Part shown: piece by piece, positions 1 through 11,526 of the stretch | Layout: each line of letters opens with the position of its first letter | How positions within the stretch are numbered: the stretch's first letter is position 1 | Assembly: GCF_017114825.1 (NCBI RefSeq) | Contig: NZ_JADEVO010000009.1 | Location: forward strand, 65,185 to 129,184 | Length of the DNA: 64,000 nt | Reading direction: 5' to 3' | From: Pseudomonas gregormendelii | GTDB lineage: Bacteria > Pseudomonadota > Gammaproteobacteria > Pseudomonadales > Pseudomonadaceae | Made by a program: the position numbers and the translations under genes | Notes under the pieces: model-generated | What the model was told of the DNA's origin: nothing | What the model saw: only the letters and a program-made list of their open reading frames with translations | Database searches by the model: none

Positions 1-330
1 CAGGCGTTCACACATTTTGTGTTCACCGGAGATCCACTGTGGGAGCGAGCCTGCTCGCGATTGCAGAGTGTCAGGCACCACAGGTTTCGACTGGCCTGAC
101 GCTTTCGCGGGCAAGCCCGCTCCCACAATTAACCGCAGGCGTTCACACATTTTGTGTTCACCGGAGATCCACTGTGGGAGCGAGCCTGCTCGCGATTGCA
201 GAGTGTCAGGCACCACAGGTTTCGACTGGCCTGACGCTTTCGCGGGCAAGCCCGCTCCCACAGTTAACCGCAGGCGTTCACACATTTTGTGTTCACCGGA
301 GATCCACTGTGGGAGCGGGCTTGCTCGCGT
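1..330. repeat. Tandem array of REP pairs, 135-bp period
   Basis: Two full 135-bp units (1-135 and 136-270) and the first part of a third (271 to about 330) are nearly identical. Each full unit contains two facing copies of a Pseudomonas REP palindrome: one of the form GTGGGAGCGAGCCTGCTCGC at 39-58 and its inverse at 105-126, with the same pair 135 bp later. The third unit carries a GCGGGCTTGCTCGC variant at 308-329 and then diverges. The facing arrangement matches a REP doublet (REPIN) that has been tandemly amplified. The array continues past the left window edge, so total copy number is unknown. Short open frames across it are compositional and not genes. Confidence 0.9.
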
Positions 331-514
331 TTGTTATTGCGACAATTCCTAATCGATCATTGGTCTATGCTATTGCATTGCTTCCAACACGAGGTCTACC
401 GTCTTTTTTCAACTCCGGTTTCAGCTCATCGAACGATCACTACCGTCGCCAACCAATCGGACAGTTTTCATGGATAAGGGGCATGGCACAGATGCTGAGG
501 GATTTATTAAGACC
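331..514. other. Intergenic leader of the nucleotidyltransferase gene
   Basis: This stretch between the REP array and the nucleotidyltransferase gene is less GC-rich than the surroundings. I see no convincing gene, terminator or named operator in it. It presumably carries the promoter of the downstream gene. A GAGGG at 497-501 lies about 13 nt before the ATG at 515 and is the only purine-rich candidate ribosome site. Confidence 0.4.
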
Positions 515-1264
515 ATGCCAGCTGTCAATCTCCAACCAGAGTTTGAGAGTGTTGTCGGAGATGTCTGCTCGACCTTGGTCGAGGCGCTCGGGACGGTAGT
601 AGATAGCATCTACCTATATGGCAGCGTTGCCCGCGGACAAGCGAGACCAGGTGAGTCAGACCTGGATGTGACCCTGCTGATCAATGGTCAAATTGAACTT
701 TATAACAGCCAGCTAGAGCGTATAAAGGAAGAGTTAGAGGAACGACATCCAGAAGTCACCAAGATTGATTTCGATGTAGGAACTCGCACTGAAACTCTGG
801 CTCCTGAGAACCATTTTAGCTGGGGCTACTGGCTAAAACATCATTGCCGGTGTGTATGGGGGAGTGACCTTAGCAGCGAGTTTCAACGTTTTAAGCCCTC
901 ACGCGAGATCGCAATGGCAGTCAACGGCGACTTCGCTCGGGTGCTAAGGCAATACGCCACGTCGATTGAGTGTACGACTGACACCGAGCAACTACTGCGC
1001 TTGCAGCGGGAGGCGTCCCGAAAACTCATCAGGTCGACGAACATTCTGCGTCTGGATCAGGAACAATCGTGGCCTCTCTCACTTGAGGATTATGTAGAGC
1101 TCTTTTTACGAGTCGCTCCAGAAATGAAACATAAAATTGAATATTTCCTGAGGCATGCAAGGGCGCCAGACTCCGAAGCAAATACTTTTTCGACGACCCT
1201 CAGATCCTTTATTGGCTGGATGCTCGAGGGGCAAGCACGTCGCGGTACCCTACCTAAAGGATAG
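515..1264 (+). CDS. Nucleotidyltransferase-domain protein (pol-beta superfamily)
   Basis: A 249-residue protein when started at the ATG at 515; an in-frame ATG at 470 would add 15 residues but has no ribosome site. The N-terminal half carries the nucleotidyltransferase signature LYGSVARG (residues 34-41) followed by SDLDV (48-52), and a later acidic pair in KIDFDVG (83-89) fits the third metal-binding Asp. The C-terminal half is predicted helical, as in aminoglycoside adenylyltransferases and MNT/HEPN-type proteins. Such enzymes move a nucleotidyl group onto a small molecule, protein or RNA; the substrate here cannot be read from sequence. It stands alone, convergent with the nuo operon, and its base composition is more AT-rich than its neighbours, suggesting acquisition. 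No HEPN partner gene is adjacent, so a toxin-antitoxin role is only a possibility. Confidence 0.75.
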   Translation: MPAVNLQPEFESVVGDVCSTLVEALGTVVDSIYLYGSVARGQARPGESDLDVTLLINGQIELYNSQLERIKEELEERHPEVTKIDFDVGTRTETLAPENHFSWGYWLKHHCRCVWGSDLSSEFQRFKPSREIAMAVNGDFARVLRQYATSIECTTDTEQLLRLQREASRKLIRSTNILRLDQEQSWPLSLEDYVELFLRVAPEMKHKIEYFLRHARAPDSEANTFSTTLRSFIGWMLEGQARRGTLPKG

Positions 1265-1448
1265 CGTGATGGCGCTTCTAAACCTCTAAGCAGACAGGTT
1301 TCAGCCATAGCTGGATGGGCATGCGCTTGGCTATGATTAACCCGCCCACAGCGCATGCTGCCATACCCAAAAAACTGGAACCTGCCCCCAACGTACGCTT
1401 ATCCTGATGTGCCTGGCCCACCGGATCCACCCGAACGGGGCGCTGGGG

Positions 1449-1477
1449 AGTCCAGCGGGAGCAAGCCCCCTCGCCAC
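1449..1477. repeat. Single REP element
   Basis: Read on the minus strand this begins GTGGCGAGGGGGCTTGCTCC, a common Pseudomonas REP variant distinct from the GTGGGAGCG type in the array at 1-330. It lies in the 267-bp space between the convergent nucleotidyltransferase and nuoN genes, directly beside the nuo terminator. Confidence 0.75.
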
Positions 1478-1510
1478 AAAAAACGGCACCCGAAGGTGCC
1501 GTTTTGTTTT
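1475..1510 (-). terminator. Rho-independent terminator of the nuo operon
   Basis: The stem AACGGCACC/GGTGCCGTT around the loop CGAA is followed on the minus strand by a run of T. It lies about 20 nt beyond the nuoN stop. The plus-strand side also has GTTTTGTTTT, so it may work in both directions for the convergent gene pair. Confidence 0.9.
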
Positions 1511-1531
1511 CTACCGATTACCGCCAAGCGA

Positions 1532-2995
1532 TCAACCGGCCAATACCGCCTGCTGAACCAGGGTCAGCAACGGCTGTGGGTACACGCCGAGGAAGAAGGC
1601 GACCACAGCGATGGCCAGCAGCATCACGCCGCCTGCACGTTGTTCCCAGTGCAGTTGCGCATCGTGGCGACGCAGGTTCGGCTCGATCAGGTACAGGGTG
1701 ACCATCACGCGCAAGTAGTAGAAGACGCCGATGGCGCTGCCCAGTACCAGGGAACCGACGAGCCACCATTGATGCGACTCGACGCCGGTGGCGATGATGT
1801 AGAACTTGCCGATGAAGCCCGCAGTCAGCGGGATACCGGCCAGGGACAGCATCATCACGGTCAGTACCGCAGTCAGGTACGGACGGCGCCAGAACAGGCC
1901 GCGGTATTCGTACAGGGCATCGGCGTCACGGCCGTTGTACGGCGAGGACATCAGCGTGATCACGCCGAAGGCGCCGAGGCTGGTGATGACGTAGGTGACC
2001 AGGTACACGCCGATGGCTTCCACGGCCAGGCCCTTGCTCGCCACCAGGGCGATCAGCAGGTAACCGAAGTGCGCGATAGACGAGTAACCCAGCAGACGCT
2101 TGAGATTGCTCTGGGTCAGGGCCAGCAGGTTACCGAACAAAATCGACGCGATGGCGATGATGGTCAGCACGTCACTCAGCACACCGCTGCTTGCGGCTGG
2201 GGAGATCTGGAACAGACGCACCATCACGGCGAACACAGCGACTTTCGACGCAGTGGCCAGGAACGCGGCCACCGGTGCCGGAGCACCTTCGTAAACGTCC
2301 GGGGTCCAGAGGTGGAACGGTACCAGCGACAGCTTGAATGCCAGACCGACCAGCATCATGCCCAGGCCCAGTTGTGCCAGCGAACTTGGCAGGCCGGTGG
2401 CCGCCAGGGCCTGGCCAATACCGACGAAGCTCAGGCTGCCGGAATCGGCATACAGCAGGGCCATGCCGAACAACAGGAATGCGGAACCGGCGGCCGACAG
2501 CACCATGTATTTGATGCCGGCTTCCAGCGAACGCTTGTTGAAGAAGGCATACGCCACCAGACCGTAGACCGGCACCGACAGCAGTTCCAGACCGATGAAC
2601 AAGCCGGCCAAGTGCTGCGCGCTGACCAGCACCAGGCCGCCCAGGGCGGACATCAGGATCAGCAGGTAAAGTTCTTCACGGTTGCCCGGGTAACCCGAAC
2701 CCCCATCGCCGAGGTAGGCGTGGGCGAGGGTTACACAAGCGAGGGTGGCGACCAGGATCAGCGCCATGTACAGGCAGGCGAAGCTATCGATCTGCAGCAA
2801 TGGGGTCACGGCCAGAGGCGCAACTTTCAGGGCTGGCAGGATCGACAGCAGCGCCAGGTTCAGACCTGCCACGGAAATCAGGAAGGTCTGCGAGTGGTTA
2901 CGGCGCCAGGCAATCGCCAGCATCACCACGATGATCGTGATGGTGGTGATCAACAGCGGCGCCAGCGCGATAAAGTGTTGAGTCGTGAATTCCAT
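1532..2995 (-). CDS. nuoN: NADH-quinone oxidoreductase subunit N
   Basis: 487-residue inner-membrane subunit of respiratory complex I. It is one of three antiporter-like subunits (with NuoM and NuoL) that pump protons. The sequence is almost wholly hydrophobic helices beginning [15 protein letters not shown], with the family's conserved charged residues inside membrane segments, for example [18 protein letters not shown] longer open frame extends upstream to 3058 but overlaps nuoM; the ATG at 2995 gives the usual family length and lies 7 bp after the nuoM stop. Last gene of the operon, followed by a strong terminator. Confidence 0.97.
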   Translation of the reverse strand: MEFTTQHFIALAPLLITTITIIVVMLAIAWRRNHSQTFLISVAGLNLALLSILPALKVAPLAVTPLLQIDSFACLYMALILVATLACVTLAHAYLGDGGSGYPGNREELYLLILMSALGGLVLVSAQHLAGLFIGLELLSVPVYGLVAYAFFNKRSLEAGIKYMVLSAAGSAFLLFGMALLYADSGSLSFVGIGQALAATGLPSSLAQLGLGMMLVGLAFKLSLVPFHLWTPDVYEGAPAPVAAFLATASKVAVFAVMVRLFQISPAASSGVLSDVLTIIAIASILFGNLLALTQSNLKRLLGYSSIAHFGYLLIALVASKGLAVEAIGVYLVTYVITSLGAFGVITLMSSPYNGRDADALYEYRGLFWRRPYLTAVLTVMMLSLAGIPLTAGFIGKFYIIATGVESHQWWLVGSLVLGSAIGVFYYLRVMVTLYLIEPNLRRHDAQLHWEQRAGGVMLLAIAVVAFFLGVYPQPLLTLVQQAVLAG

Positions 2996-3002
2996 AGCGC
3001 TC

Positions 3003-4535
3003 TTACCGGGCCGAAGCGAGTTGAGTGAAGGCGGTACTGAGCCATTGCTGCACGCCATGCATCGTGGCGGCAGAGGTATCGAGGAACGGTTGCGGGTATA
3101 CGCCGAGGTAAATCAGCAGTACCGCAAGGCCCAGCACCATGATCAGTTCGCGAGCATCCATGCCATGCAGCACCGCGTCCGATTTGGACGGGCCGAAGTA
3201 GGCACGGTGAATCATGATCAGCGAGTACACCGAACCGAACACCAGGCCGGTCGTGGCAATCGATGTGATCCATGGAGCGCTGGCGAACGTGCCGAGCAGG
3301 ATCAGGAACTCGCCCACAAAGTTACCCGTACCCGGCAAGCCCAGGGACGCGGCAGCAAAGAACAGGCTGATGGCGGGCAGGTAGGCGATCTTCGACCACA
3401 GGCCACCCATCTGGCGCATGTCGCGGGTATGGGTGCGCTCATACAACTGGCCGCTGAGGATAAAGAGCGCGGCTGCCGAGACACCGTGCGCCAGCATCTG
3501 CATCACTGCGCCCTGCAGCGCGAGCTGGCTGCCGGAATAGATGCCGATCAGCACGAAGCCCATGTGGGAAACGGACGAGAAGGCAATCAGACGCTTGATG
3601 TCGGTTTGCGCGAACGCCAGGAATGCGCCGTAGAAAATCCCGATCAGACCCAGGGTCATGGCGATCGGCGCGAACTCGGCCGAGGCATTCGGGAACAGCG
3701 GCAAGGCGAAACGCAGCAGGCCGTAGGCGGCCGTTTTCAACAGGATACCGGCCAGGTCGACCGAACCTGCGGTTGGCGCCTGGGCGTGAGCATCAGGCAA
3801 CCAGGAGTGGAACGGCACGACTGGCAGCTTCACCGCGAAGGCAATGAAGAAGCCCAGCATCAGGATGTACTCGGTAGTGAGCGACATCTTGGTTTTCAAC
3901 AGGTCGGCGTAGTTGAACGTGATCACGCCGGTGTTGTTGAAGTTGACCAGTACCAGACCGAGGATCGCCACCAACATGATCAGGCCGGAAGCCTGGGTGA
4001 AGATGAAGAATTTGGTCGCCGCGTAGATCCGGGTTTTCTTGCCGTCCGAAGAACTGTGACCCCAGAGCGCGATGAGGAAGTACATCGGCACCAGCATCAT
4101 TTCCCAGAAGAAGAAGAACATGAACAGGTCGAGGGCGAGGAACACGCCGACGACACCGCCCAGGATCCACATCAGGTTCAGGTGGAAGAAGCCAACGTGT
4201 CGCTGGATCTCTTTCCACGAGCACAGTACCGAGAGGATACCCAGCAGGCCGGTCAGCAGGATCATCAACAGCGACAGGCCGTCGAGGGCCAGGTGCACGC
4301 TGATGCCGAAACGCTGGATCCAGGTGTGCTTGAACTCAAGCGCCCAGGTTGGATCGGCGCCAGGCGCCGGGGCAAATGAATAGTTGCCGGTTGCCCACAG
4401 CCAGAGGCCAAGAGCGAGCAACAGGGACATGGTGATCAGCGCAATCCAGCGCGGGAGGGTAGCGCCGAAGCGCTCAGCCATCCAGCACAGCAGGCCGCCG
4501 ATGAAGGGGATCAGGATTAGCCAAGGCAGAATCAT
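3003..4535 (-). CDS. nuoM: NADH-quinone oxidoreductase subunit M
   Basis: 510-residue antiporter-like membrane subunit of complex I. Conserved elements visible include [18 protein letters not shown], carrying the Lys and His residues of the proton channel, and [12 protein letters not shown]. The N-terminus [14 protein letters not shown] is typical. It follows nuoL by 40 bp and precedes nuoN by 7 bp, so translation of the three is likely coordinated within the nuo transcript. Confidence 0.98.
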   Translation of the reverse strand: MILPWLILIPFIGGLLCWMAERFGATLPRWIALITMSLLLALGLWLWATGNYSFAPAPGADPTWALEFKHTWIQRFGISVHLALDGLSLLMILLTGLLGILSVLCSWKEIQRHVGFFHLNLMWILGGVVGVFLALDLFMFFFFWEMMLVPMYFLIALWGHSSSDGKKTRIYAATKFFIFTQASGLIMLVAILGLVLVNFNNTGVITFNYADLLKTKMSLTTEYILMLGFFIAFAVKLPVVPFHSWLPDAHAQAPTAGSVDLAGILLKTAAYGLLRFALPLFPNASAEFAPIAMTLGLIGIFYGAFLAFAQTDIKRLIAFSSVSHMGFVLIGIYSGSQLALQGAVMQMLAHGVSAAALFILSGQLYERTHTRDMRQMGGLWSKIAYLPAISLFFAAASLGLPGTGNFVGEFLILLGTFASAPWITSIATTGLVFGSVYSLIMIHRAYFGPSKSDAVLHGMDARELIMVLGLAVLLIYLGVYPQPFLDTSAATMHGVQQWLSTAFTQLASAR

Positions 4536-4575
4536 GACGGGCTCAATTCCTTTCGCAAGTTCGCAAGGTTCATAT

Positions 4576-6429
4576 TCAGACCGCTACCAGCACAATGGCG
4601 CCGATGACCAGCACGGAGCCGGCTGCCATCGAGGCCGCGTACCAACGCAGTTGACCGGTTTCGGTACGGCTCAAGGCGGTGTGACCGCCCTTGGCCATAC
4701 GCGGGATCAGGCCGATGGTCTGGTCCAGCGGGTCTTTGCGCAGCACGTGGCTGATCGCCAGGTATGGCTTGACGAACAGTTTGTCGTAGATCCAGTCGAA
4801 GCCCCAGGCAGCGAACCACCAGGCCGAAAGGAAGCGGCCAATGCCGCTGTTGGCGATTGCAGTAACGAAACGACGCTTGCCGAGGAACAGCAGCGCGGCC
4901 AGCAGGATACCGGCCAGGGCGATGGCGCCCGAGGCGATTTCCAGACTGTGCTTGGCTTCGCCGCCGGCATGGCCGACGCTTTGCGGCAACACACCGTGCA
5001 GTGGCGGAACGATCATCGCGCCGATGGCGGTGGACAATACGATCAACACCGACAGGGGCAGCCAGTGGGCGATGCCATGACCGGCGTGGGCTTCAGTCTT
5101 CGCTTCACCGTGGAACGCGATGAAGATCAGGCGGAAGGTGTACAGCGAGGTCATGAACGCGCCGACCAGACCTGCATACAGCAGACCGTGGTTGCCGCTG
5201 GCAAACGCTTCCCAGAGGATTTCGTCCTTGGAGTAGAAGCCTGCGGTCACCAGTGGCAGGGCCGACAAGGCCGCGCCGCCGACGATGAAGCTGGCATAGG
5301 CCAGTGGCAGTTTTTTCCACAGGCCGCCCATCTTGAAGATGTTCTGCTCGTGGTGGCAGGCAACAATCACCGCACCGGAAGCGAGGAACAGCAGCGCCTT
5401 GAAGAAGGCGTGGGTCATCAGGTGGAAGATCGCGCCATCCCAGGCACCAACGCCCAACGCCAGGAACATGTAGCCGATCTGGCTCATGGTCGAGTAGGCG
5501 AGGATGCGTTTGATGTCGGTTTGCACCAGTGCGGCAAAACCGGCCAGCACCAGGGTCACACCGCCGACGATGCCGACCAGTTGCAGGATGTCCGGGGCCA
5601 GTGCAAACAGGCCGTGGGTACGGGCAATCAGGTAGACACCGGCGGTGACCATGGTCGCGGCGTGGATCAGTGCCGAAACCGGAGTCGGACCGGCCATCGC
5701 GTCCGCCAGCCAGGTTTGCAGTGGCAGTTGCGCGGATTTACCCACGGCGCCACCCAGCAGCATCAGGGTCGCCAGGACGATCCAGAAATCACCGACCTGG
5801 AACTTCTGCGGTGCCAGTACCAGCAGCTCCTGGACATTGAGAGTGCCCAGTTGCACGAACAGGATGAACAGGCCGATGGCCATGAACACGTCGCCTATGC
5901 GGGTCACGATAAAGGCCTTGAGTGCCGCGTTTCCGTTGTTGCGGTTGCTGTAGTAGAAACCGATCAACAGGTACGAGCACAGGCCCACGCCTTCCCAGCC
6001 GAAGTACAGGAACAACAGGTTATCGCCCAGGATCAGGAACAGCATGCTGGCGATAAACAGGTTGGTGTAGGCGAAGAAGCGCGAGTAACCGTCTTCACCG
6101 CGCATGTACCAGGAGGCGAACAGGTGAATCAGGAAACCGACGCCCACTACCACGCCGAGCATGGTTACGGACAGGCCATCCAGGTACAGGGCGAAGTTCG
6201 GCGTGAAGCCTTCAACCGCCATCCACTGCCACAACACCTGGGTGTAGTGGCCGCCTTCCGGCGGGGCGACGTTGAATTGCCAGATCACGTAGGCCGTGAC
6301 GATGGCAGACAGGCCGATGGAGCCGACGCCGATCAGCGCCGAAAGGTTTTCCGAAAAGCGTCCCCGAGAGAACGACAGCAGCAGGAAACCGATGAGAGGG
6401 AATACGAAAGTCAGATAGAGAAGATTCAT
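4576..6429 (-). CDS. nuoL: NADH-quinone oxidoreductase subunit L
   Basis: 617-residue distal antiporter-like subunit of complex I, which also supplies the long lateral helix along the membrane arm. Family motifs include [28 protein letters not shown] and [16 protein letters not shown]. The C-terminal hydrophobic and amphipathic region (after about residue 500) fits the lateral helix and final anchor. The start overlaps the nuoK stop by 4 nt, indicating translational coupling. Confidence 0.98.
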   Translation of the reverse strand: MNLLYLTFVFPLIGFLLLSFSRGRFSENLSALIGVGSIGLSAIVTAYVIWQFNVAPPEGGHYTQVLWQWMAVEGFTPNFALYLDGLSVTMLGVVVGVGFLIHLFASWYMRGEDGYSRFFAYTNLFIASMLFLILGDNLLFLYFGWEGVGLCSYLLIGFYYSNRNNGNAALKAFIVTRIGDVFMAIGLFILFVQLGTLNVQELLVLAPQKFQVGDFWIVLATLMLLGGAVGKSAQLPLQTWLADAMAGPTPVSALIHAATMVTAGVYLIARTHGLFALAPDILQLVGIVGGVTLVLAGFAALVQTDIKRILAYSTMSQIGYMFLALGVGAWDGAIFHLMTHAFFKALLFLASGAVIVACHHEQNIFKMGGLWKKLPLAYASFIVGGAALSALPLVTAGFYSKDEILWEAFASGNHGLLYAGLVGAFMTSLYTFRLIFIAFHGEAKTEAHAGHGIAHWLPLSVLIVLSTAIGAMIVPPLHGVLPQSVGHAGGEAKHSLEIASGAIALAGILLAALLFLGKRRFVTAIANSGIGRFLSAWWFAAWGFDWIYDKLFVKPYLAISHVLRKDPLDQTIGLIPRMAKGGHTALSRTETGQLRWYAASMAAGSVLVIGAIVLVAV

Positions 6430-6734
6430 CCGCGCATCTCGCTGGCAGCGTCGATATCGAGAGTGTGGAAGCGGCGATACAGCTGCAACAGAATCGCCAG
6501 GCCAATACTGGCCTCGGCGGCTGCCAGGCTGATCACCAGGATGAACATGATCTGTCCATCCGGCTGGCCCCAGCGGCTACCGGCGACGATGAACGCCAAC
6601 GCGGAGGCGTTCATCATGACCTCCAGGCTCATCAGCACGAAGAGTATGTTACGGCGGACCATCAGGCCGACCAGACCGAGGCAGAACAGGATGCCGGCAA
6701 CCGCCAGACCATGCTCCAAAGGGATAGCAGGCAT
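6426..6734 (-). CDS. nuoK: NADH-quinone oxidoreductase subunit K
   Basis: Small membrane subunit with three transmembrane helices; Glu residues in the helices (as in [19 protein letters not shown]) belong to the central proton path of complex I. Two close ATGs exist. The one at 6740 overlaps the nuoJ stop by 4 nt, but the AAGGAG ribosome site is only 2 nt from it and is 8 nt from the ATG at 6734. The second gives a 102-residue protein beginning [14 protein letters not shown], the usual family length, so it is chosen. Confidence 0.95.
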   Translation of the reverse strand: MPAIPLEHGLAVAGILFCLGLVGLMVRRNILFVLMSLEVMMNASALAFIVAGSRWGQPDGQIMFILVISLAAAEASIGLAILLQLYRRFHTLDIDAASEMRG

Positions 6735-6736
6735 CG

Positions 6737-7240
6737 TCATTGCTCCTTGGCTTCGTTACGGCCCAAGTGGAACGCCGTGACGGCTGCAGCGAGCAGCAGC
6801 ATCGAGGCGAGTTCAACCACCAGCAGGTAAGGACCGAACAGGCTGATGCCCACGGCCTTGGCGTCTACGGTGGTGTGGCCGATGGCCTGGCCGCTCTGGT
6901 GGGCGAACAGCACATACAGCAGCTCAGCCAGCAGCAGGGCGCCGAGGATGGTCGGGCCGAGCCAGATGCCAGGCTTGAGCCAGACGCGCTCCTGCTGAAC
7001 CGAGGCCGGGCCAAGGTTGAGCATCATCACCACGAACACGAACAGCACCATGATGGCGCCAGCGTAGGCGATCACTTCCAGGACACCGGCAAACGGTGCG
7101 CCGAGGGCGAAGAACGTCATGGCCACGGCGATCAGCGAAATGATCAGGTAGAGCAGGGCGTGCACGGGGTTGGTGTGAGTGATCACGCGAAGCGTGGACA
7201 CCACAGCGATACCCGATGCGAAATAGAAAGCGAATTCCAT
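6737..7240 (-). CDS. nuoJ: NADH-quinone oxidoreductase subunit J
   Basis: 167-residue membrane subunit of complex I with five hydrophobic segments. The third-helix motif [20 protein letters not shown], which contains the pi-bulge involved in coupling, is present. It follows nuoI by 9 bp. The C-terminal part ends in a charged tail (GRNEAKEQ). Confidence 0.97.
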   Translation of the reverse strand: MEFAFYFASGIAVVSTLRVITHTNPVHALLYLIISLIAVAMTFFALGAPFAGVLEVIAYAGAIMVLFVFVVMMLNLGPASVQQERVWLKPGIWLGPTILGALLLAELLYVLFAHQSGQAIGHTTVDAKAVGISLFGPYLLVVELASMLLLAAAVTAFHLGRNEAKEQ

Positions 7241-7249
7241 CTTTCTTCC

Positions 7250-7795
7250 TTAAGGCAGCAAGCTCTTCACGTTGATCGGTTCGGCTTCATTTTGCGCGGC
7301 GCCCTTGGGCTTACCGGCAATGGCCATACCTGCAACACGATAGAAGTTGTAATCAGGGTTTTTGCCGGGGCCGGAGATCAGCAGATCTTCTTTCTCGTAA
7401 ACCAGGTCCTGACGTTTGAACTCGGCCATCTCGAAATCCGGTGTCAGCTGGATCGCGGTGGTCGGGCAGGCTTCCTCGCAGAGGCCGCAGAAAATGCAGC
7501 GCGAGAAGTTGATGCGGAAGAACTCCGGGTACCAGCGACCGTCATCGGTTTCAGCTTTCTGCAGCGAGATGCAACCGACCGGGCACGCCACGGCGCACAG
7601 GTTGCAGGCTACGCAACGCTCTTCGCCATCAGGGTCACGAGTCAGGACGATACGGCCACGGTAGCGCGGCGGCAGGTAGACCTGCTCTTCCGGGTACTGC
7701 AGCGTGTCACGCTTGCGGAAGGCATGGCCGAAGATCATCACCAGGCTGCGAAGCTGGGTGAAGAAGCCATGCACGATGTCAAAAATGTACTTCAT
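7250..7795 (-). CDS. nuoI: NADH-quinone oxidoreductase subunit I (two 4Fe-4S clusters)
   Basis: 181-residue peripheral-arm ferredoxin-like subunit that passes electrons from the NuoG clusters to NuoB. Two complete 8-Fe ferredoxin motifs are visible: [12 protein letters not shown] and [12 protein letters not shown]. The N-terminal amphipathic helix and the motif [15 protein letters not shown] are as in other gammaproteobacterial NuoI. The operon position between nuoH (12 bp) and nuoJ (9 bp) is standard. Confidence 0.98.
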   Translation of the reverse strand: MKYIFDIVHGFFTQLRSLVMIFGHAFRKRDTLQYPEEQVYLPPRYRGRIVLTRDPDGEERCVACNLCAVACPVGCISLQKAETDDGRWYPEFFRINFSRCIFCGLCEEACPTTAIQLTPDFEMAEFKRQDLVYEKEDLLISGPGKNPDYNFYRVAGMAIAGKPKGAAQNEAEPINVKSLLP

Positions 7796-7807
7796 GATTC
7801 TCTATCC

Positions 7808-8815
7808 TCACTGAGCCGCGACGGCGGGCGTGTTGAGCAACACGATCGCAGCGGTCACCAGCATGTTGACGAGGGTCAGCGGCAGGCAGAACTTCCAGCT
7901 GAAATCCATCACTTGGTCATACCGTGGGCGCGGGATCGAGGCGCGCAGCAGGATGAAGATCATGATGAAGAACGCGGTTTTCAGCGCGAACCAGATGAAC
8001 GGGATCTGCGGCAGAATACCGAACGGGCCATGCCAGCCACCGAAGAACAAGGTCACCAGCAGCGCCGAAATCAACACGATGCCGATGTACTCGCCAACGA
8101 AGAACATGCCCCATTTCATGCCGGCGTATTCAATGTGGTAACCGTCGGCCAGTTCCTGCTCCGCTTCGGGCTGGTCGAACGGGTGACGGTGAGTCACGGC
8201 GACGCCGGCGATGAAGAAGGTCAGGAAACCGAAGATCTGCGGAATGATGAACCACAGGTTCTGCGCTTGATATTCGACGATGTCGCGCATGTTGAACGAG
8301 CCGACCTGGATCACGATGCCCATTAGCGACAGGCCCATGAACACTTCGTACGACACGGTCTGCGCCGAGGCCCGCAAGCTGCCCAGCAGGGCGAACTTGT
8401 TGTTACTCGACCAGCCGGCGAACAACACCGCGTAAACCGACAGGCCAGCCATGGCGAAGAAGAACAGGATGCCGATGTTGATGTCCGCCACGCCCCAGGT
8501 CGGGGTGATCGGGATGATCGCGAAGGCAATCAGCAGGGCGCTCATGGCCACGACCGGTGCCAGGGTGAAGATCATCTTGTCGGCGAACGGCGGTGTCCAG
8601 TCTTCCTTGAAGAACATCTTGATCATGTCGGCCGCGATCTGGAACGCGCCGAACGGGCCGACGCGGTTCGGACCATAACGGTCCTGCCAGAGGGCGAGCA
8701 AACGACGCTCGACCCAGCTCAGCAGCGCGCCGCACACCACCACGGCGAGCAGAATCACGATGGCCTTGAGGACCGCGATGATCACGTCAATCACTTCAGG
8801 CGTGAACCAGGTCAT
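7808..8815 (-). CDS. nuoH: NADH-quinone oxidoreductase subunit H
   Basis: 335-residue membrane subunit that forms much of the ubiquinone-access cavity at the junction of the two arms. Conserved loops seen include [21 protein letters not shown], and the acidic loop segment [21 protein letters not shown]. The start codon overlaps the nuoG stop by 4 nt (ATGA). Confidence 0.98.
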   Translation of the reverse strand: MTWFTPEVIDVIIAVLKAIVILLAVVVCGALLSWVERRLLALWQDRYGPNRVGPFGAFQIAADMIKMFFKEDWTPPFADKMIFTLAPVVAMSALLIAFAIIPITPTWGVADINIGILFFFAMAGLSVYAVLFAGWSSNNKFALLGSLRASAQTVSYEVFMGLSLMGIVIQVGSFNMRDIVEYQAQNLWFIIPQIFGFLTFFIAGVAVTHRHPFDQPEAEQELADGYHIEYAGMKWGMFFVGEYIGIVLISALLVTLFFGGWHGPFGILPQIPFIWFALKTAFFIMIFILLRASIPRPRYDQVMDFSWKFCLPLTLVNMLVTAAIVLLNTPAVAAQ

Positions 8816-11526
8816 TGAGCTGCCTCCTGCAGACCGTCAACGGATTTGCCGAAGATCGCCGGTGGGATCCCGGCTATACCTGCTGGCAATGCAACCAGAC
8901 CGGCACCCAGTTCTTCGTTGATCCGCAGCGGCAGACGCAAGGTCTGGCCGGCCACGTTCAAGCTGAGCAAGGCGCCCTCGTTGACACCCAGGCGATCGGC
9001 TTCGGATTTGGCCAAAGCGGCATAGGCAGCCGGAATCCGCTCTTGAACCGGCGCGGCCTTGGAAGAGTTCTCTTCGCTGCCGAACAGGTGGAAGAACGGC
9101 ACGACCTGCCAGGTACCCGGAGCCGGGTTGAATGCACGTGGTACAGCGGCGAACCAGTTCAGCGCATCACCGGTGCTTTCGATCAGGCGGGTGCCTGGGT
9201 CGCCAGCGCGGATGTGACCACCGACTTCGTCCTGGAACTTGTTCCAGGCTTGCGGCGAGTTCCAGCCCGGGGACCAGGCGAATGGCACTTGCTGACGCGG
9301 TTCGACCGAGCCCGAGTAACCTTCCATCGAGAAGTTGAACGCGGTGTCGTTGTCTTGCGGCGTACGCGGTTCGTGCACGCTGATGTCGGCGCGCATGGCG
9401 GTACGACCGGAGTAACGCAGCGGTTCACGGGCCAGTTTCATGCCCTTGATGCGGAACGCGGCGGACGGCGCGGCATCGACGATACGGTTCAGTTGCGGCG
9501 TGCTGGCAGCAACGGCAGCGGTAACGTGGTCCAGCTGGGTCCAGTCGATCGGCTGGTTCAGCAGGGTGGCACGCAGGGCATGCAGCCAGCGCCAGCCTTC
9601 GTGGACCAGGATGCTCGCATCCATGTACTTCGGATCGAACACCTGGAAGAAGCGCTGGGCGCGGCCTTCCTGGCTGACCAGGGTGCCGTCGCCTTCAGCA
9701 AAGCTGGCAGCGGGCAGCACCAGGTGCGCACGATCGCTGGTGGCGGTCTTCTGGTGGTCGGCGACGATCAGCACTTTCGCAGCATTCAGGGCGGCATCGA
9801 CCAGCGCCTTGTCGGTACGGGTGTACAGATCGTTTTCCAGCACGACCAGTGCGTCGGCCTGGCCATCGATCACGGCCTGCAGCGCTTCGTCGACCGAGTT
9901 GCCACCCAGCATGGCCAGGCCGAGGCTGTTGGCCTCTGGCACGATCATGCTGATGGAACCGTTCTTTTCGCGCAGCTTGAGGGCTTTGGCGATGTTGGCA
10001 GCAGCTTGGATCAGTGCCTTGGAACCCAGGGAGGTGCCGGCGATGATCAGTGGACGCTTGGCCGCAAGCAGGGCGTCGGCAATGCGTTGGGCCAGTTCGA
10101 GGGCTTCGGTGTCGAGGCCTTCAACTGCTGGAGCGCTGGCGTCGAGGGCATGAGCCACGGCGAAACCGATGCGCGCCAGATCGTCTGGAGCGGCGTGGAC
10201 GCACTCTTCGGCGATATCGTCGAGCTTGGTTTCAGCCAGGCTGGCGATGAACAGCGGGTTCAGCGCGTGCTGGCCGATGTTCTTCACGGCGGCGTCGAGC
10301 CAGGGCTGGACGCGCATGGCGTCGGCCATGTCTTCAGCCTTGCCCTTGACCGACTGACGCAGGGACAGTGCCATACGGGCAGCGGTCTGGGTCAGGTCTT
10401 CACCGAGGACGAAGATCGCATCGTGGTCTTCGATGTCGCGCATGTTCGGGATCGGCAGCGGGCTGTCTTTAAGCACCTGCATGACCAGGCGAATGCGTTC
10501 CAGCTCGGCGGCTTCGATACCGGAGTAGAAGTGCTCGGCGCCGACCAGTTCGCGCAACGCGTAGTTGCTCTCGAGGCTGGCACGGGGCGAACCGATACCG
10601 ACGATGTTGCGACCGCGCAGCAGGTCAGCGGCTTTATCCAGCGCTTCGTCGAGGCTCAGCTTGGCGCCATTGGCCAGCAAAGGCTGACGCGGGCGGTCTT
10701 CGCGGTTGACGTAGCCATAGCCGAAACGGCCACGGTCGCACAGGAAGTACTGGTTGACCGAACCGTTGAAGCGGTTTTCGATGCGACGCAGTTCACCGTA
10801 GCGCTCGCCCGGGGAGATGTTGCAACCGCTGGAGCAACCATGGCAGATGCTCGGCGAGAACTGCATGTCCCACTTGCGGTTGTAGCGCTCGGAGTGAGTC
10901 TTGTCGGTGAACACACCGGTCGGGCAGACCTCGGTGAGGTTACCGGAGAACTCGCTTTCCAGGGTGCCGTCTTCAACGCGACCGAAGTACACGTTGTCGT
11001 GGGCGCCGAATACGCCGAGGTCGGTGCCGCCGGCGTAATCCTTATAGAAGCGCACGCAGCGGTAGCAAGCGATGCAGCGGTTCATTTCGTGGGAAATGAA
11101 CGGGCCCAGTTGCTGGTTCTGGTGGGTACGCTTGGTGAAGCGGTAACGGCGCTCGTTGTGGCCGGTCATCACCGTCATGTCTTGCAGGTGGCAGTGACCG
11201 CCTTCCTCACAGACCGGGCAGTCGTGAGGGTGGTTGGTCATCAGCCATTCGACGACGCTGGCGCGAAACACTTTCGCTTCTTCGTCTTCGATGGAGATCC
11301 AGCTGCCGTCGGTGGCCGGCGTCATGCAGGACATGACGATCCGACCACGGGTATCGTTGGCGTCGGTGTACTGCTTGACCGCGCACTGGCGGCAAGCGCC
11401 AACGCTGCCTAGGGCGGGGTGCCAGCAGAAATACGGAATATCGAGGCCTAGCGACAGACATGCCTGTAACAGGTTGTCTGCCCCGTCGACTTCGAGCTCT
11501 TTGCCGTCTACGTGGATAGTGGCCAT
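8812..11526 (-). CDS. nuoG: NADH-quinone oxidoreductase subunit G
   Basis: 904-residue iron-sulfur subunit of the NADH-dehydrogenase module. The N-terminal 2Fe-2S domain has Cys34, Cys45 and Cys48 (in [15 protein letters not shown]). It is followed by the His-Cys cluster motif [15 protein letters not shown] and the [17 protein letters not shown] motif. The long C-terminal molybdopterin-oxidoreductase-like domain begins near the cysteine set [10 protein letters not shown], which binds the N7 cluster in species that keep it. A 136-bp space separates it from nuoF, the largest gap in the operon; no clear promoter or terminator was identified there. Confidence 0.98.
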   Translation of the reverse strand: MATIHVDGKELEVDGADNLLQACLSLGLDIPYFCWHPALGSVGACRQCAVKQYTDANDTRGRIVMSCMTPATDGSWISIEDEEAKVFRASVVEWLMTNHPHDCPVCEEGGHCHLQDMTVMTGHNERRYRFTKRTHQNQQLGPFISHEMNRCIACYRCVRFYKDYAGGTDLGVFGAHDNVYFGRVEDGTLESEFSGNLTEVCPTGVFTDKTHSERYNRKWDMQFSPSICHGCSSGCNISPGERYGELRRIENRFNGSVNQYFLCDRGRFGYGYVNREDRPRQPLLANGAKLSLDEALDKAADLLRGRNIVGIGSPRASLESNYALRELVGAEHFYSGIEAAELERIRLVMQVLKDSPLPIPNMRDIEDHDAIFVLGEDLTQTAARMALSLRQSVKGKAEDMADAMRVQPWLDAAVKNIGQHALNPLFIASLAETKLDDIAEECVHAAPDDLARIGFAVAHALDASAPAVEGLDTEALELAQRIADALLAAKRPLIIAGTSLGSKALIQAAANIAKALKLREKNGSISMIVPEANSLGLAMLGGNSVDEALQAVIDGQADALVVLENDLYTRTDKALVDAALNAAKVLIVADHQKTATSDRAHLVLPAASFAEGDGTLVSQEGRAQRFFQVFDPKYMDASILVHEGWRWLHALRATLLNQPIDWTQLDHVTAAVAASTPQLNRIVDAAPSAAFRIKGMKLAREPLRYSGRTAMRADISVHEPRTPQDNDTAFNFSMEGYSGSVEPRQQVPFAWSPGWNSPQAWNKFQDEVGGHIRAGDPGTRLIESTGDALNWFAAVPRAFNPAPGTWQVVPFFHLFGSEENSSKAAPVQERIPAAYAALAKSEADRLGVNEGALLSLNVAGQTLRLPLRINEELGAGLVALPAGIAGIPPAIFGKSVDGLQEAAQ

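Noticed and set aside
1..330. CRISPR array from regular repeats
   Set aside because: The period is 135 bp with facing palindromes and near-identical spacers; no cas genes. It is a REP array.
1355..3028. 557-codon plus-strand open frame
   Set aside because: Antisense to nuoN, rich in Gln, His and Arg, no domain; a shadow of the GC-rich membrane-protein gene.
4384..6780. 798-codon plus-strand open frame
   Set aside because: Antisense across nuoM end, nuoL and nuoK; low-complexity Gln/Asp/His-rich translation. The real genes are on the other strand.
8815..11412. 865-codon plus-strand open frame
   Set aside because: Antisense to nuoG, which has intact cluster motifs on the minus strand.
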